From Excoecaria cochinchinensis (taxonomy: Eukaryota; Streptophyta; Magnoliopsida; Malpighiales; Euphorbiaceae): a DNA stretch of 64,000 nucleotides. Shown here one piece after another: positions 11,568 through 22,364 of this stretch (position 1 is its first letter; every line of letters starts with the position of its first letter). A program made the position numbers and the translations under genes. Where the stretch lies: assembly GCA_947683425.1 (NCBI GenBank), contig CANTUQ010000102.1:682001-746000 (forward strand). Direction: 5' to 3'. The notes under the pieces were generated by a model, which worked only from the letters and a program-made list of their open reading frames with translations, made no database searches and was not told the origin of the DNA.

Positions 11568-11586
11568 CCGGGAAACGGTGCTTACA
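11568..11586 (-). repeat. Terminal 19 bp of the deleted A2 5' LTR
   Basis: CCGGGAAACGGTGCTTACA matches the LTR end (at 6405: CCGGGACACGGTGCTTACA, one difference). It is all that remains of the right LTR and is followed at once by the CTCCC target duplication. Confidence 0.85.
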
Positions 11587-11591
11587 CTCCC
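11587..11591. repeat. Target site duplication of A2, right copy (CTCCC)
   Basis: Repeats 4364-4368; the B1 LTR resumes at 11592. Confidence 0.85.
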
Positions 11592-12134
11592 CAAAAAATT
11601 AAGATTTTTAATGAATAAATTAAATTAATTTAATTTTCATAATCATAAAAAACTGAATAATTTGAAGGGTTTGGAATTTAAAAAGTCTTATAATTAAATT
11701 CTACAAAAAAAAACTAAGAAAAATCAAAATTTCGGGCCAAAAACAGAAAAAAGGGCCAAAACGGGCGAGGGGGCGCGCGCTGGGGCGAGTGACGCCCAGC
11801 GTGTCGCTCGCGTAGTAGCATGCACTGGGCGCCGCACATCGCCTGCTGCGTGCGCCCAGCGCACTGCCGCACCCCCGACTCTCGCTATTTTTTTAATTTT
11901 TTTTTAAAATTTTCTTCTAAAACACACTAATTTAAAAACACACTTTTTTATCCTAAAATAAATTTTAAAACATTTTTAAAATATTATTTTTAAATACATT
12001 TTTATTTATTTCTAATAAATCAAATTCGACAAGGAAATCATCACTTCCAACTTTCATTTTTGCCTATAAATCGGCACATTTAATTTTATCATTGGGTAAT
12101 CCTGATTTAGGCTGCTCGGGACCCAGTGTCTACA
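11592..12134 (-). repeat. B1 3' LTR, main piece
   Basis: AT-rich LTR with a GC-rich island at 11760-11880 (GCGCCCAGCGC-type inverted repeats). On the minus strand it starts TGTAGACACTGGG at 12134, next to the purine tract GGGGGCAAC of the same type as in A. B2's LTR (58127-58676) shares the layout and the end TTTACAGTTGCCCCC. Confidence 0.75.
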
Positions 12135-12289
12135 GTTGCCCCCAATTTTGGGGGGGCTAGTGCATGGGTGCCTAGGTGAGCCAAAATTTAGGAAAGGGAA
12201 AGAAGTACGTACCTGAGGCTGTCTCCTTCCTGCTGCCACGAGAATGAAATCATCTCTTTAAGTCACCATCTAGACTGTGGAGCGATTGT

Positions 12290-12800
12290 CATTCTTTCGG
12301 GTTGCACCGAGCCTGCTATAGACTTACGAAGTGCAAAAATTACTCTCCTGAACTGCACCGAGCTTGCTCCAAACTCATAAAGTGCGGATGCCATCCTCAA
12401 ATGACGATGCGCCGAGTCTGCTCCAGACTTACAAAATGCAAGAAATGTCCTCCTCAGTGGACTGCACTGAGTTTGCTCCAGACTACTAAAAGTGCAGGTG
12501 CCATCCGCAGATAGCGATGCGCCGAGTCGCTGACAAGACTACAAAACGCAGGAAATGTCCTCCTCAGAGGACTGCATCGAGTCTGCTATAGACTACTAAA
12601 AGTGCAGGTGCCATCCACATATAGCGATGCGCCGAGTCGCTGACAAGACTATAAAATGCAGGAAATGTCCTCCTCAGAGGAGTACACCGAGTCTGCTATA
12701 GACTACTAAAAGTGCAAGTGCCATCTGCAGATAGCGATGTGCCGGGTCGCTGACAAGACTACAAAATATAGGAAATGTCCTCCTCAGAGTAATGCCTTAT
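12290..12800 (-). repeat. B1 3' UTR tandem array, 110-bp unit
   Basis: ATAGCGATGCGCCGAGTCGC recurs at 12511, 12621 and 12731 (last copy diverged), a 110-bp period; shorter related repeats precede it from about 12300. It occupies the same place as the arrays in A2, A and B2 but has a different unit. Confidence 0.8.
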
Positions 12801-12844
12801 CTGGCTGAAGGGAAATCATCCAAAGTAATGCCGCTTTATTGCTC

Positions 12845-13480
12845 CAGGCATCGGAAGTCATTGTTTTAAAGGTAGTGCGTCCCTTGTGGATTTTCACACT
12901 AGCTTTTCTTTGTGCGAAATGTGTCCCCTTAGGGATTTTCACATAACCTTGTGCCTAACTTTTGCCTAGAATGGACCCAACCCAATCCATCGGCTTTTAT
13001 ATTTTGCATTTTTTTTGTAGGGCAGACTGCCTGTTTCCAGGTTTTCACCCTGCCCTTTGGCCTAACTTTTGCTTAGAGAGCCAGTCACGATTTTCAACCC
13101 TAACGGCCTTTTTTTTCTAATCTAAAAAAGGCTATAAGAGAAGTGAAGGCTATTATCAGAACCTCCCTTAAACTGTGACTCTGGATGGTTTTTTAGGATG
13201 TGCCCCGTTATGTGGGATTCGTGAGGCTACCTTCTACCTTACCGCCCGCTATGTTCGATAATTTGCAGGGATTCAAGATGTTGTGAGGCATCAGTCCCAC
13301 GGTTGATAACAAGGCCCATTGACCTAGACATCTGGCCGGAGAAAGCAGTAGCAGAGCATAGTTATTTAGATTAGATGCATTCAATAATGAATAATGCTTT
13401 TCTTTTTTTAAAAAAAAAATAGAAGATAATGAACACATGAGTCTAATTGCCTTTATTTCATATCTTTCTTGAAAAATTGT
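12845..13480 (+). pseudogene. Antisense ORF remnant of B1 (intron and part of exon 2)
   Basis: 12870-12960 matches the aORF intron of A2/A (GTGCGTCCCTTGTGGATTTT). 13145-13330 matches exon 2 of A around 23340-23540 (GAGGCTACCTTCTACCTTAC against GAGCCACCTTCTACATCACC) but has frameshifts and no open frame. Exon 1 and the divergent promoter are absent; the tandem array ends just before the intron. The phrase GGTTTTCACCCTG and variants recur between the two parts. Confidence 0.6.
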
Positions 13481-13769
13481 GTACATTTCAGTATGATTTC
13501 TCTATACATGATCATTATCTAACATAGATTCAAAATGCAAAACTACATCTAATCTTAGAATGGATCTTGAAAGTATCAAAACTCCTATTTCCAACCAGCC
13601 CTCTTGGGTTTTCTTGATTGGACATTTTCTCTCAAGCCTCTTAATTTTGGCCCAGGATGCATTTTTTCGGTTTTCATCCTGACGAGGCGCCCAATTTTAG
13701 CAAGGCAGCCTTTTTTTAGTTTTCAACCCGCGGGGATTTTATTCTCTTCTTTTGATTTTTAGTCTTTAG

Positions 13770-14640
13770 CCATGGAACCTTTTGCATCTTTCGATGCTGA
13801 TTGGTTTTTTATATTTGCTTCCATCACTGTCTATGGAAAATGATGCTCCCTTAGACAATAAATTCTCAAGAATAAATGGGCCTTCCTACATTGGTCTGAA
13901 TTTGCCTCATCCGTCTGGAACATTTGGACTCATTTGCTTAAAGATTAAATCTTCCTCTTTCAATAGGTGCTTTCTGACTTCCTTCTTGAATGATCGAATA
14001 GAGTTTTTTTGATAGATCTGACCGTGATAGTAATCCCATGATCTGTCCTTGTCCGACGTGTTTAACTGCTACAACCGTTGTCGCGCCTAGTCAGCGTCCA
14101 GAATCTGGGCTTTCACAACTATCCTTAAAGATTTGAGCTCTACTTCGATCGGCCATACTATTTTTGGCCCATGTATTGAGGAATAAAAGGTGACTCCTGT
14201 AGAGGTTCCGTCGGTGGTTCTCTAGCCTTGAAGTGCAAAAGGCCATTTCTCTGCCCAACCCTTGTAATTTCGAACCATCTTGACCAATATCTTCTTGTTA
14301 GCAGCCTCTCATGCCCCATTGATTTGAGGGTAATACAGAGAGGACTTGTGGTCTTTAATGCCATACCTCTGGAGCAACTCCCTAGCCTTAGCCATAAACT
14401 GCCCTTCCTTCCTTGGACATAATGTGGTGTGGGAGACCATATCGATACACCAAATTCCTTTCGATGAACTTATCCATATCTCGAGCGTCAACTTTCTTGA
14501 GGGACCCGGCTTCCACCCACTCGGTGAAGTAGGTGATAGGAATTATAGTGGACTTATGTCCATTAGAAGCCGTAGGGCACACTTCCCCTAAGATATCTAT
14601 TCCCAAAACTCGAGCAATCCATACCCATTATAGGTCAATA
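13770..14640 (-). pseudogene. Integrase remnant of B1
   Basis: Minus-strand frames in three pieces match A's integrase: catalytic core at about 14606-14300 (GIDILGEVCPTASNGHKS, KKVDARDM, YGLPHHIMSKEG, HKSSLYYPQINGA) and the C-terminal part at 14160-13775 (YYHGQIYQ, then FKQM...GKFRP...RCKRFHG). The first catalytic Asp is present (GID); the second is lost (SKEG where A has SDNG). Several frameshifts and stops rule out function. Confidence 0.75.
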
Positions 14641-14729
14641 GAACCCTTTCGGTCCTTTTCGGAGGCCAAGAAGAATGGTAGAGTATGGTTATGTGTGAAT
14701 TAACGGGATTTGAACAAAGCTTATCCCAA

Positions 14730-14815
14730 AGATGACTTTTTTTCCTTTCCTTTTTTTTTGTTGTTTCCTTTTTTTGTTTTTTTTTTTTTGCTTTTTTTTT
14801 GTTTTTGCTCTTTTT
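14730..14815. repeat. T-rich tract in B1
   Basis: Long runs of T broken by C and G, at the junction between the integrase remnant and the RT remnant. The intervening pol sequence (most of RT and RNase H) is gone, so this may mark a deletion scar. Confidence 0.6.
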
Positions 14816-14839
14816 TATTTGGACAAGCCTGGTTCAAAT

Positions 14840-15360
14840 ACTGATAGTTCACACATGCACACACCTCCTTTCTTAACTATTGGGATAACATTGGCTAACC
14901 ACGTCGGTTGTCTTCGATAAAAATTTAGCCTCGCTTCTGCTTGTGGATTTCTTCTTTTTTTATTTTATTTTACCCCTTCCGGCTTGAGTCTTCTGAGCTT
15001 CTGTGTGACTGGTCCATGATCATGATATGATGGCATAGTGTGTTCGGCGCTTTGCGATCATCTTCCGGCGTGTCTTCGTAGGTCTAGGCATAGACTTTTC
15101 CACACTTTTTTTCTCTCTCTTTTAATCTCTCTTTAGGAGTCACATTAAATGCTATCAAGATTTTCTTTGGATTTCCAAAGTTTTGAGATTAAATGGAATG
15201 GCATCATTTGAATCATTATTAAATATGAATGTGTCATGATCATGCATGGTGAAATCACATGAAAATATCACACAGATAAGTGAAATCATTCGTTTCATTT
15301 CATAAAAACTAGAATTAAAAAAAGTGTCATTATCACATAGTTCAAAAATAAAAAGGAACA
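14840..15360 (-). pseudogene. RT N-terminus and protease tail remnant of B1
   Basis: 14935-14840 on the minus strand matches the start of A's RT (A: EAKFLVEVQYPTWLENVVPV). Around 15100-15060 corresponds to FAWTYEDMPGID of A. 15360-15155 corresponds to the end of A's gag-pro ORF: FTMHDHDTFIFNNDSNDAIP against FNMHEHDHIPSIFDIDSTDT. The protease active site and the RT catalytic motifs are absent. Frames are broken throughout. Confidence 0.65.
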
Positions 15361-15429
15361 TCTAAATAGCTATCTTCTTCCTTTCTTGCCAACACGGATA
15401 CTGTAGTTTACAGTCTATTGTCATCCCCG

Positions 15430-15961
15430 GGAACCATCTTCCTCATCTCTCAGCTCCTCATCAATTAAGTATAGAACTTGTCTTCTCAGAGTTCGGCACC
15501 CGTTAGTCTCATGCCTAGTATGCTGATGGTAGGCACAATATTGATCCGCCCGATGATCGAGTCATCCTTGGCTTCTGGTAGGTTTGGCCGACATTGGCTG
15601 TATTTTCCCCTTGTTAACAAAATGAGTGAGGTGCTTAGACAAAGGCTTTTCCAGTATGGCATAGAAGCTTTGAGCCATTCTGAAGGTTGAAGCCCTTGTG
15701 GCCCCGAAATCTTTCCTGTTGCTACCCATGAGACTTGAGCTCCCATGTTTACCCCTTCAGCATTCAGGATCCGTGATCTGCTTATTATCGATCAGATCTT
15801 GAATCTCATGCCTTAGCCTTGTATAATTGTCCGTCACATGCCCAGTGTACTAGTGGAAGGCACAATACTGACCGGCCTTGTGATTGGGTTGTCCCTAGTC
15901 TCTGGCAGGCTTAGCAGGAAGGGGCTGTAGCTTACCTTACTTCATTAACCTGTTGAGTACC
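15430..15961 (-). pseudogene. gag of B1, C-terminal part with two Cys/His modules
   Basis: Reading minus from the A insertion site: RLMK-stop-GKLQPLPAKPARD, then module 1 (QYCAFH-stop-YTGHVTDNYTRLRH, about 15870-15795), a linker, then KPLSKHLTHFVNKGKIQP and module 2 (DQYCAYHQHTRHETNGCR, about 15555-15495). A's gag has a single module of this type (FCAFHQHSGHVTYKCKALRH). Stops and a frameshift are present. The N-terminal part continues at 56147 beyond element A. Confidence 0.65.
15957..15961. repeat. Target site duplication of A, left copy (GTACC)
   Basis: Repeats 56142-56146. Reading across the two flanks restores continuous B1 gag (SLSWV on one side, RLMK on the other). Confidence 0.88.
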
Positions 15962-18016
15962 TGTGACGCGCGTCGGATCCCCGCGGCCGCCCGTTCGACC
16001 ACCCGCTCGAGGGCGATCGGGGCATTTGTGGGTCCGTTGACAGCTTGCGATAGATCGCAAGTGCGTCTATGTTGGGCAACAAGGAGGTATCATGCAGTCG
16101 CCACCCAATAGAACATTGGAAAAGTTACTCTCGCCTCGGAGAGCCTAAGACTGCGCTTGGTATCCATTTTGGGCCATCCAGAGGGGTCTTAGAAGGTAAA
16201 CCTCTCGTCCTAAGGAGCCTAGGATTAGCGCTAAAGTCTCGTGGCACAAAAAGGTGTCTTGGAGGGTAGACCTCTAGCCTCTTTGAGCCCAAAGACCAGA
16301 GCTGGTTCCGGGATTTCTCATCTATTTCTACCTCGATTATTTTATGATCAAATTTTAATTATAATTGATTCGCTCCCTCTCCACACGATGCGATTGATTA
16401 AAGGCACATTTATTCACATTTGGAAAGCCGTAAATGAACAAATAAATATCAAAAAACGGTAAATTACAATAATACAAGGAGCGAAATACAACTCCCTTTA
16501 TAAATGTGCGATACATACACGAATCGGGGCATCGTTTATCTTGAGGACTTTGGTCCTCGCATGTACCACTATCAAAATTGGATATTTTTACTTGTGATGA
16601 TTTTTATTGGATAAAAATAGGGCATTGGACCCTTGCTTTTGTGTAAACCTCATTTTATTGAATATAAAACATTGAGTCATTTTTATACATTAACGTGATA
16701 TGAAAAGAGTATATCCATATACACAAAATAATCAATAAATAAACAAAAGAAGGAAATAATCAAGAGAATTAGGAAACAAAACCGGACGAAATCCTCCGAA
16801 TATGGTAGATAGCCGCTCAAGCTTGGGATAGTCCAAGAGAATCAATATACACTCATAAAAAGTTAAAAGATGTCAATATACATAAAATCAGTATATGGGA
16901 ATCCAAAGGGACTTGAAAAAGATGGAAAATTATTTAAAAGGGGAGAGACGGAACCCACCGACGGCCTCTTTTAGGTGACCGACGGGCGTCAGTCAAGATG
17001 ACCGACATGTCTGTCTGTCACTCAAAAAGAGGGCATCTGTAGGTGAGGTGACCGATGAGCGTCGGTGATGGAGATGACCCATCGGTCACCACTGTCTCCG
17101 AAAAAAAACAGAAGAAAGAAAACTCTTTTCAAAGCCAAAAAAAGGTTTTATCACAAAGTGAGGTAAAGAGAATCAAAATAAAGGAAAATAATGACAAAAT
17201 TGAAAGAATCAACAAATAAAGAATAAATATGAAATGATATGAAGAAGGAATCCAGAATATTTACCCTCAGATAATCACTTCGGGTGAGATTCTTGTGTTG
17301 ATTAGAGCCCCGCGTGTTCCACGAAAAGCGAGATGAAGGATCGAAAAGAGGAAAACAGATTATTTCCTTCTCAACCCTTCAAAATATTGTATTTGGAATC
17401 AAGATCTAAGGAAAACTAATTAGTTTTTAGTCCCTTTTGATGGATTTGATTCTCTTTTGAAATAGATTTCTTTATGAAATGTGTTTGCTGGAAGAGAGAG
17501 AAAATATGCTTGAATTTGGGCAGAGTTTCCCTTCTTCAAAAATTTTGGAACCTTTTTCTAGTGAAAATCCGGAGCTTTTATAAGCCAGACACAACCGACG
17601 GGTGTCGGTGTATGGAGGCGAGCGTCGGAAGAATCCTTCTGACACAAGGATTCGTCCGACGGCCCTGCCACATCCACCGACAGGCGTCGGAAGGGTTGCA
17701 TGCTTCGGGAAACCAGGCGGCATTCTGACAGGGGCGGTGATTTTTCGACGGGCGTCGGAAAATACCACAAGCCGTCGGTGACCCTAAGCGACGGGCTGAC
17801 TTCACAGACGGGCTTGCCGTCTGTGGAGGAAAAAAAAGGTTTTTGACTCGAAAATCCCCTGTTTTCTCCCCCTCTGCCTACGAAAGGTAAAAAGACTCAT
17901 TTCTCGTGGAACGCGGGACTAAAACCCCCAAATCCACACCATTTATACAGGCTAGGATACTGATTTCATCATAGGGTAATATCTGATCCGGACCTCTCTA
18001 GGACACGGTGCTTACA
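15962..18016 (-). repeat. A 3' LTR (2055 bp)
   Basis: TGTGACGCG...GTGCTTACA on the plus strand. It pairs with the interrupted 5' LTR of the same net length. On the minus strand TATAA at 17583-17579 lies 11 nt below the motif at 17595, and the cluster runs to about 17830. Confidence 0.93.
17577..17830 (-). promoter_or_regulatory. A 3' LTR promoter region
   Basis: Minus-strand TTATAAAAG box, 11-nt gap, then ACCGACGGG/CCGTCGG copies to 17830. Same layout as in A2. The corresponding part of the 5' LTR, which would start the genomic RNA, is at about 55690-55940. Confidence 0.65.
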
Positions 18017-18045
18017 GTTGCCCCCAGTTTTGGGGAAACTATAGC
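18017..18045 (-). other. Polypurine tract region of A
   Basis: Minus-strand purine block GGGGAAAC...ACTGGGGGCAAC directly beside the LTR start TGTAAGCAC. Confidence 0.7.
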
Positions 18046-18199
18046 ACAAGCGCCTAGATAAGCCAAAACTCAGAGAAAGGACAGAAAGAAAGAAGGCGTA
18101 CCTGCGATGGTTCTTACTTTTCACGCCTTATGTCGGGTAGACCTTGTCTCGGTCTGTTCGGCGATGCGAAGATATTCCTACCAATCTCGTCTCGACTTG

Positions 18200-18840
18200 T
18201 AGGGGTTGGTGAGACGTAGCATTCTCTAGCTACGAACTCGAGGCGAAGAGTAGTGTTTCTCTAACTGCAGCTTCGATCTGAAGTTCCCTTGCTAACCCCC
18301 ATCCGATCTGCAAGGTGCGTAGCACTCTCTGGCTGCCGCGCGAACTATGAGATGTAGCATGCTCTGGCTACAATCTCGATCTGGTGAAGTGCGGCACTCT
18401 CTGACCACAGCTTCGATCTGAAGTTCCCTTGTTAACCCCCATTCGATCTGCAAGGTGCGTAGCACTCTCTGGCTGCCGCGCGAACTATGAGATGTAGCAT
18501 GCTTTGGCTACAATCTCGATCTGGTGAAGTGCGGCACTCTCTGACCACAGCTTTCATCTGAAGTTCCCTTGCTAACCCCCATTCGATCTGCAAGGTACGT
18601 AGCACTCTCTTGCTGCCGCGCGAACTGTGAGATGTAGCATGCTCTGGCTACAATCTCAATCTGGTGAAGTGTGGCACTCTCTGACCACAGCTTCGATCTG
18701 AAGTTCCCTTGCTAACCCCCATTCGATCTGCAAGGTGTGTAGCACTCTCTGGCTGTCGCACGAACTGTGAGATGCAGCATGCTTTGGCTACAATCTCAGT
18801 GTGAAGAGCAGTGTTTCTCTAACTGCAGCTTCGATCTGAG
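18200..18840 (-). repeat. A 3' UTR tandem array, 140-bp unit
   Basis: CTTCGATCTGAAGTTCCC and variants start at 18271, 18411, 18551 and 18691, an exact 140-bp period. The unit contains the A2 sub-motif GATCTGGTGAAGTGCGGC, so the two arrays share parts but were built with different units. 18841-19175 is AT-rich 3' UTR with nothing recognised. Confidence 0.88.
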
Positions 18841-19175
18841 AAGCGGTGCTCTCTGTACCTGTGTGATAAAAAGGTTTTGTTAGTTCACGTTCGAGCGGTC
18901 ATCTTTTAACCTGTTTAATAATGGCGTGATTCTGCTTTATTTGCTATGCTATGTTTCATTTGTTTTTTTTTATTGAGTCGTTATTTATCATTTTTATTTT
19001 CCTTGCTTTGGAATATGAATGAGTGTGGAGGTACATATTCATCTGCTATATGAATAAATCATAAATGACTGAATAAATTCATAAATTTTGAAAACAAAAG
19101 TTTTTCACTAGAAATATCCATTTTGTACAACGTATATACAAAGTATAAATATACAAAAATATGACTCCCTGAATG

Positions 19176-21218
19176 TCATAGGGGTGTGTAGTCAGAGGGC
19201 TCATCGGGGTCCTCATCATCCAATATGTGCACCGTACCGGGCGGAGGTGGAGGCAGAGCTGGCCGTGCCGGAGGTGGAGGCTGAGCTGTGGAGGGTCCTG
19301 CCTCGGCATCGTGGGCCAGCCTGAATCGGATATGAGCATGGCCATCCAAGAAAGGCTGGGTGCAAGTCCTCATGAACTCCAACGTCTCTGATACTGTGCC
19401 CCATAACTTCTTGAACGCCTTGCTCAACTGAGTGGTCTGCTTGCTGGCGGCCCCCTTCATGTGCTCTAGGCGCTGCTCTGTCTGGTCCCTGAACTCCCTC
19501 ATAGTCTGAGACAAAGGTGGAAGTATCCCCTCTATCGCCTGGACGCGGGATCTCAGAGAGTCGAGTGACTCGTCAATCATCTGTAGGGTCATGTCAACCC
19601 TCTGAGACGCCTGGTCCTGTGAAGTCCTCAAATCATGAGCGAGCTGTTGCCTGAGCTCCCTCTGGCCCTGAGCAATCTGCTCAATCAGCCTCAACTGCTC
19701 ACCTCTGAAGGTCTCTATGACCTGAGCCTGCTCATCCCTGAAGGCATCCATGATCCGAGCCTGCTCCCGCATAGTATGCTCGATGTAGCCGGCCTGCTCC
19801 CGGGCTAACCGCTCTACTGACTGGGACTGCTCCTGAATAGCAGCCCGCTGGCGGTCCAACCTCTCGTGAATAGCTCTATCCCTCTCATCCTGTCGTCGCT
19901 CTAAAGCTGTGAACATGGAAGTGAGGAGCTGAGAGAAATCGGGCTGTGCTTGCTGCTGCTGTGGTGGCTCTGGAGGCGGAGCTGTAGAGGTGGATGCCCC
20001 TGGGTCACCTCTAAAATAAGGATGATATCTCTCGGGGGGCCCGCGGGTAGTCCTCTGCACTCTGATGCCCGGTGATGGGACAGGAGTCGGTGCTCGGGAT
20101 ACTGGTGAGGCAGCAAAAAGATCATCCATCGTGAACTCTATATCGAAGTCCGAAGGGGTCCTGGGCTGCTCCTGCTGCTGTGGTGGTGGCATAGTCTGAT
20201 GCTGAGGAGGCTGAGGAGGCTGGGGCTCTGGCTCTGGATGTAGAGGCTGGTGCTCTAGCTGAGGCTCGGGCTGAGGCTGGAGCTCTGGTTGCGGAGGCTG
20301 ATCCTCTGGGTGCTCCGGGTGGTCTGGATCTGGACCCAAGGGGGGAAGTGAGAACATCCGCCGGGTCTCGTGAATGGTCAGCACCCTGTAGGCCTCTGCC
20401 TGTCCTGATATCGGGGAGATCATCCCCATCTGCACTGCCGCTGCGGCATCCACATGGATCCCCTCCCCCAAGGGTGCTCTCAACCTATCAGGGGTAACTC
20501 CCAATCTCAGAAGCAGCCGGGTGATAACTCCTCCCACTATCACCACAGGTGTCAACCCTTTGCCGACTCTGGTCAAGTTGGCCAAGATCTCATGGCTAAT
20601 GTTGACACGCTGGCCTGCCACCATAGCCCAGAGGCTGCAGATCTCGGCCGCATTAAGCGACCCTGGATTACCAGCTCGACCGAGGTACGAACTGGATAGC
20701 ACTCTGTGCAAATACCGGAGTGCCTGAGACACCAGTACGGTGCTCTTTGCAGTATCATGATCATACAACACTCCCGGTATGGCAATAGCCGCCCAATGGG
20801 CGCGTCTCACAGCTCGCCGTGGGATCTCGACCCCCTCCTCTGTAGGGAGCCCCATGGCCTGCGCGAATCTCTGCCTGGTGATACTGTAGTGGTCGCAGTC
20901 GAACCAAAACTGAACCACCCCTGGGTCGGTATCTGCACTCTGGAAACCGGCATAGCGGAGAGTGGCTAAGACCTAGCGAGTAGCCTCTGGAAAAGTCTGG
21001 AAGGAGGGCTCAAGGAACTCTGTCAAGCCAGCACCCTCGACGAGCAAATCAAACTCTGGGGCCATCCCTAGGGCCTTTAGAAACGGCTGAGACACGAAAC
21101 GGCTGGCCCAAAGCTCTACCTGAGCCAACGCTCTATACCTCTGAGTTGACTCAGCATCCATCCAACCCGGAACTACGATCTCGGGCTGGGCCTACGGTGC
21201 TCTACGTCTAGGAGGTAT
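19176..21218 (-). pseudogene. ORF2 of A: ATHILA ORF1-like accessory protein, start lost
   Basis: A 681-codon frame homologous throughout to A2 ORF2. The start codon at 21218-21216 is ATA where A2 has ATG, and TAG codons interrupt at about 21190 and 20973 (CAG in A2). The rest, from 20918 to 19176 (580 codons), is open. Same order: ATHILA ORF1-like domain, Pro/Gln-rich linker (about 20330-20150), coiled coil (about 19900-19450), acidic tail EDPDEPSDYTPL. It lies downstream of pol on the same strand, with its own leader intron and promoter, so it was probably not translated from the gag-pol message. Confidence 0.75.
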
Positions 21219-21219
21219 C

Positions 21220-21917
21220 CTGCAAAAGGAGAAGAATTAGATAACAAAAATTTGACAAAACAAGTATTATTAGACTTATTTTTAAGGTGACGACCCATTT
21301 GGGCCTCACCAGGGCAATAGCGGCCCGAAAACTAAATAAAGAAAACTGATAATAAATGAAAAGGGCAAAGGCTGCCCACATGCTTTGCACATATCAAAAC
21401 AAAAATAACATGCAATTAGCATGGAAGTAATTTGAAGCGAATAAAGAAAATGGGCTTTCTAGGTCCCAAGGCATGCATTATACATGAAAATATTCAATTC
21501 TAGAATAAATAATAAAAATTTGGGCAGCACCCCGGCAGGGGTATGCCCGACCTCCTGCATAAAAAGGCAACAAAATAGGCCTCAGGCCTCAACAATAATA
21601 TATGCATGTAAATGGGACACACCCCGGCAAGAGTGAGTCCCCAACAACACAAAACAATGGCCTCAGGCCTCAAAAGCAATATATGCACAGAATAGTGCGC
21701 TTAAGAAGTCTATTTCTAAAGCAAGAGAGTTATAGAAAAATTCTATTCCTATGTGATCATGCAAAGGTTCAGATTTAATTGTATAAAAAATAAATAAAGA
21801 AAAATGGGCAGCATCCCCCCTAAATTTCTAAGGCATCTAAAACTTTCTAAACATTTCTAAAGTTAAAAGAAGAAGAAATGAAGAAATAAAATTCAGAAAA
21901 AGTAGTTATTTACTTAC
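21220..21917 (-). other. Leader intron of A ORF2
   Basis: Donor ACAA|GTAAGTAA at 21917; acceptor CCTTTTGCAG ending at 21220, one base before the (mutated) start codon; 698 bp. Contains G/C-rich repeated phrases (GCACCCCGGCAGGG, GGCCTCAGGCC) shared with A2. Confidence 0.65.
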
Positions 21918-22102
21918 TTGTAGTCGCGAGAAGTGTAGAAACTGGAGAAATATAAATATCCAAGCACCCGATGAGTAGAGAATGCGAAAATATGAAGAAA
22001 TCGCGACAAAAAATAAGAAGAAATGCTTGAAAAACCGCTGAAAAATGGTTTGGGAGAGGAAATGAAAGGGACAACAGCGTTTGCACCGTCTGTCACTCGC
22101 CC

Positions 22103-22296
22103 TTATATAGAATTTCGTGACCGACGGGCTGGTCGTCTATAGGTTACCGACGGGTTGGCCGTCTGTCACGCAATAAATGCAAGTTAATGCGCGTGATGAA
22201 TGCAATGCTGACATCTGCCAGGTGGATCTATACCGACGGGCAGGCTATCTCTTAGGAGAGACAGGTAGGCCGTCGGCGACACTTCCCTATAAATTC
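22103..22296. promoter_or_regulatory. Divergent internal promoter of A (ORF2 minus, aORF plus)
   Basis: Minus TATATAA (22109-22103), 11 nt, then the GCCCGTCGG motif starting at 22121. Plus side: GCCGTCGG (22269-22276), 11 nt, TATAAATT (22288). Motif copies fill the gap. The layout equals that of A2 though the interval is about 45 bp shorter. Confidence 0.7.
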
Positions 22297-22364
22297 TTAC
22301 AGAATTTTTGCTCTTCTTATGTCTCTTCATTTTCCAATATTTTGAGCCTTTCATATTTCCCAGC

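Larger units (their letters stand above)
4369..11586 (-). mobile_element. Tat-lineage element A2, internally deleted, inserted in the B1 LTR
   Basis: The termini are TGTGACGCG... and ...GTGCTTACA on the plus strand, with CTCCC on both sides. It keeps a full 3' LTR, the polypurine region, a 3' UTR tandem array, ORF2, the divergent internal promoter and exon 1 plus the start of exon 2 of the antisense ORF. At 11567 the aORF sequence jumps to the last 19 bp of an A-type LTR. Compared with A (about 17.5 kb of own sequence), roughly 10 kb is missing: gag, pol, the 5' leader, the primer site and nearly all of the 5' LTR. It cannot replicate alone, yet the accessory module is structurally retained. 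Confidence 0.9.

Noticed and set aside
14732..14920. Phe-rich ORF
   Set aside because: Translation of a T tract in a decayed element.
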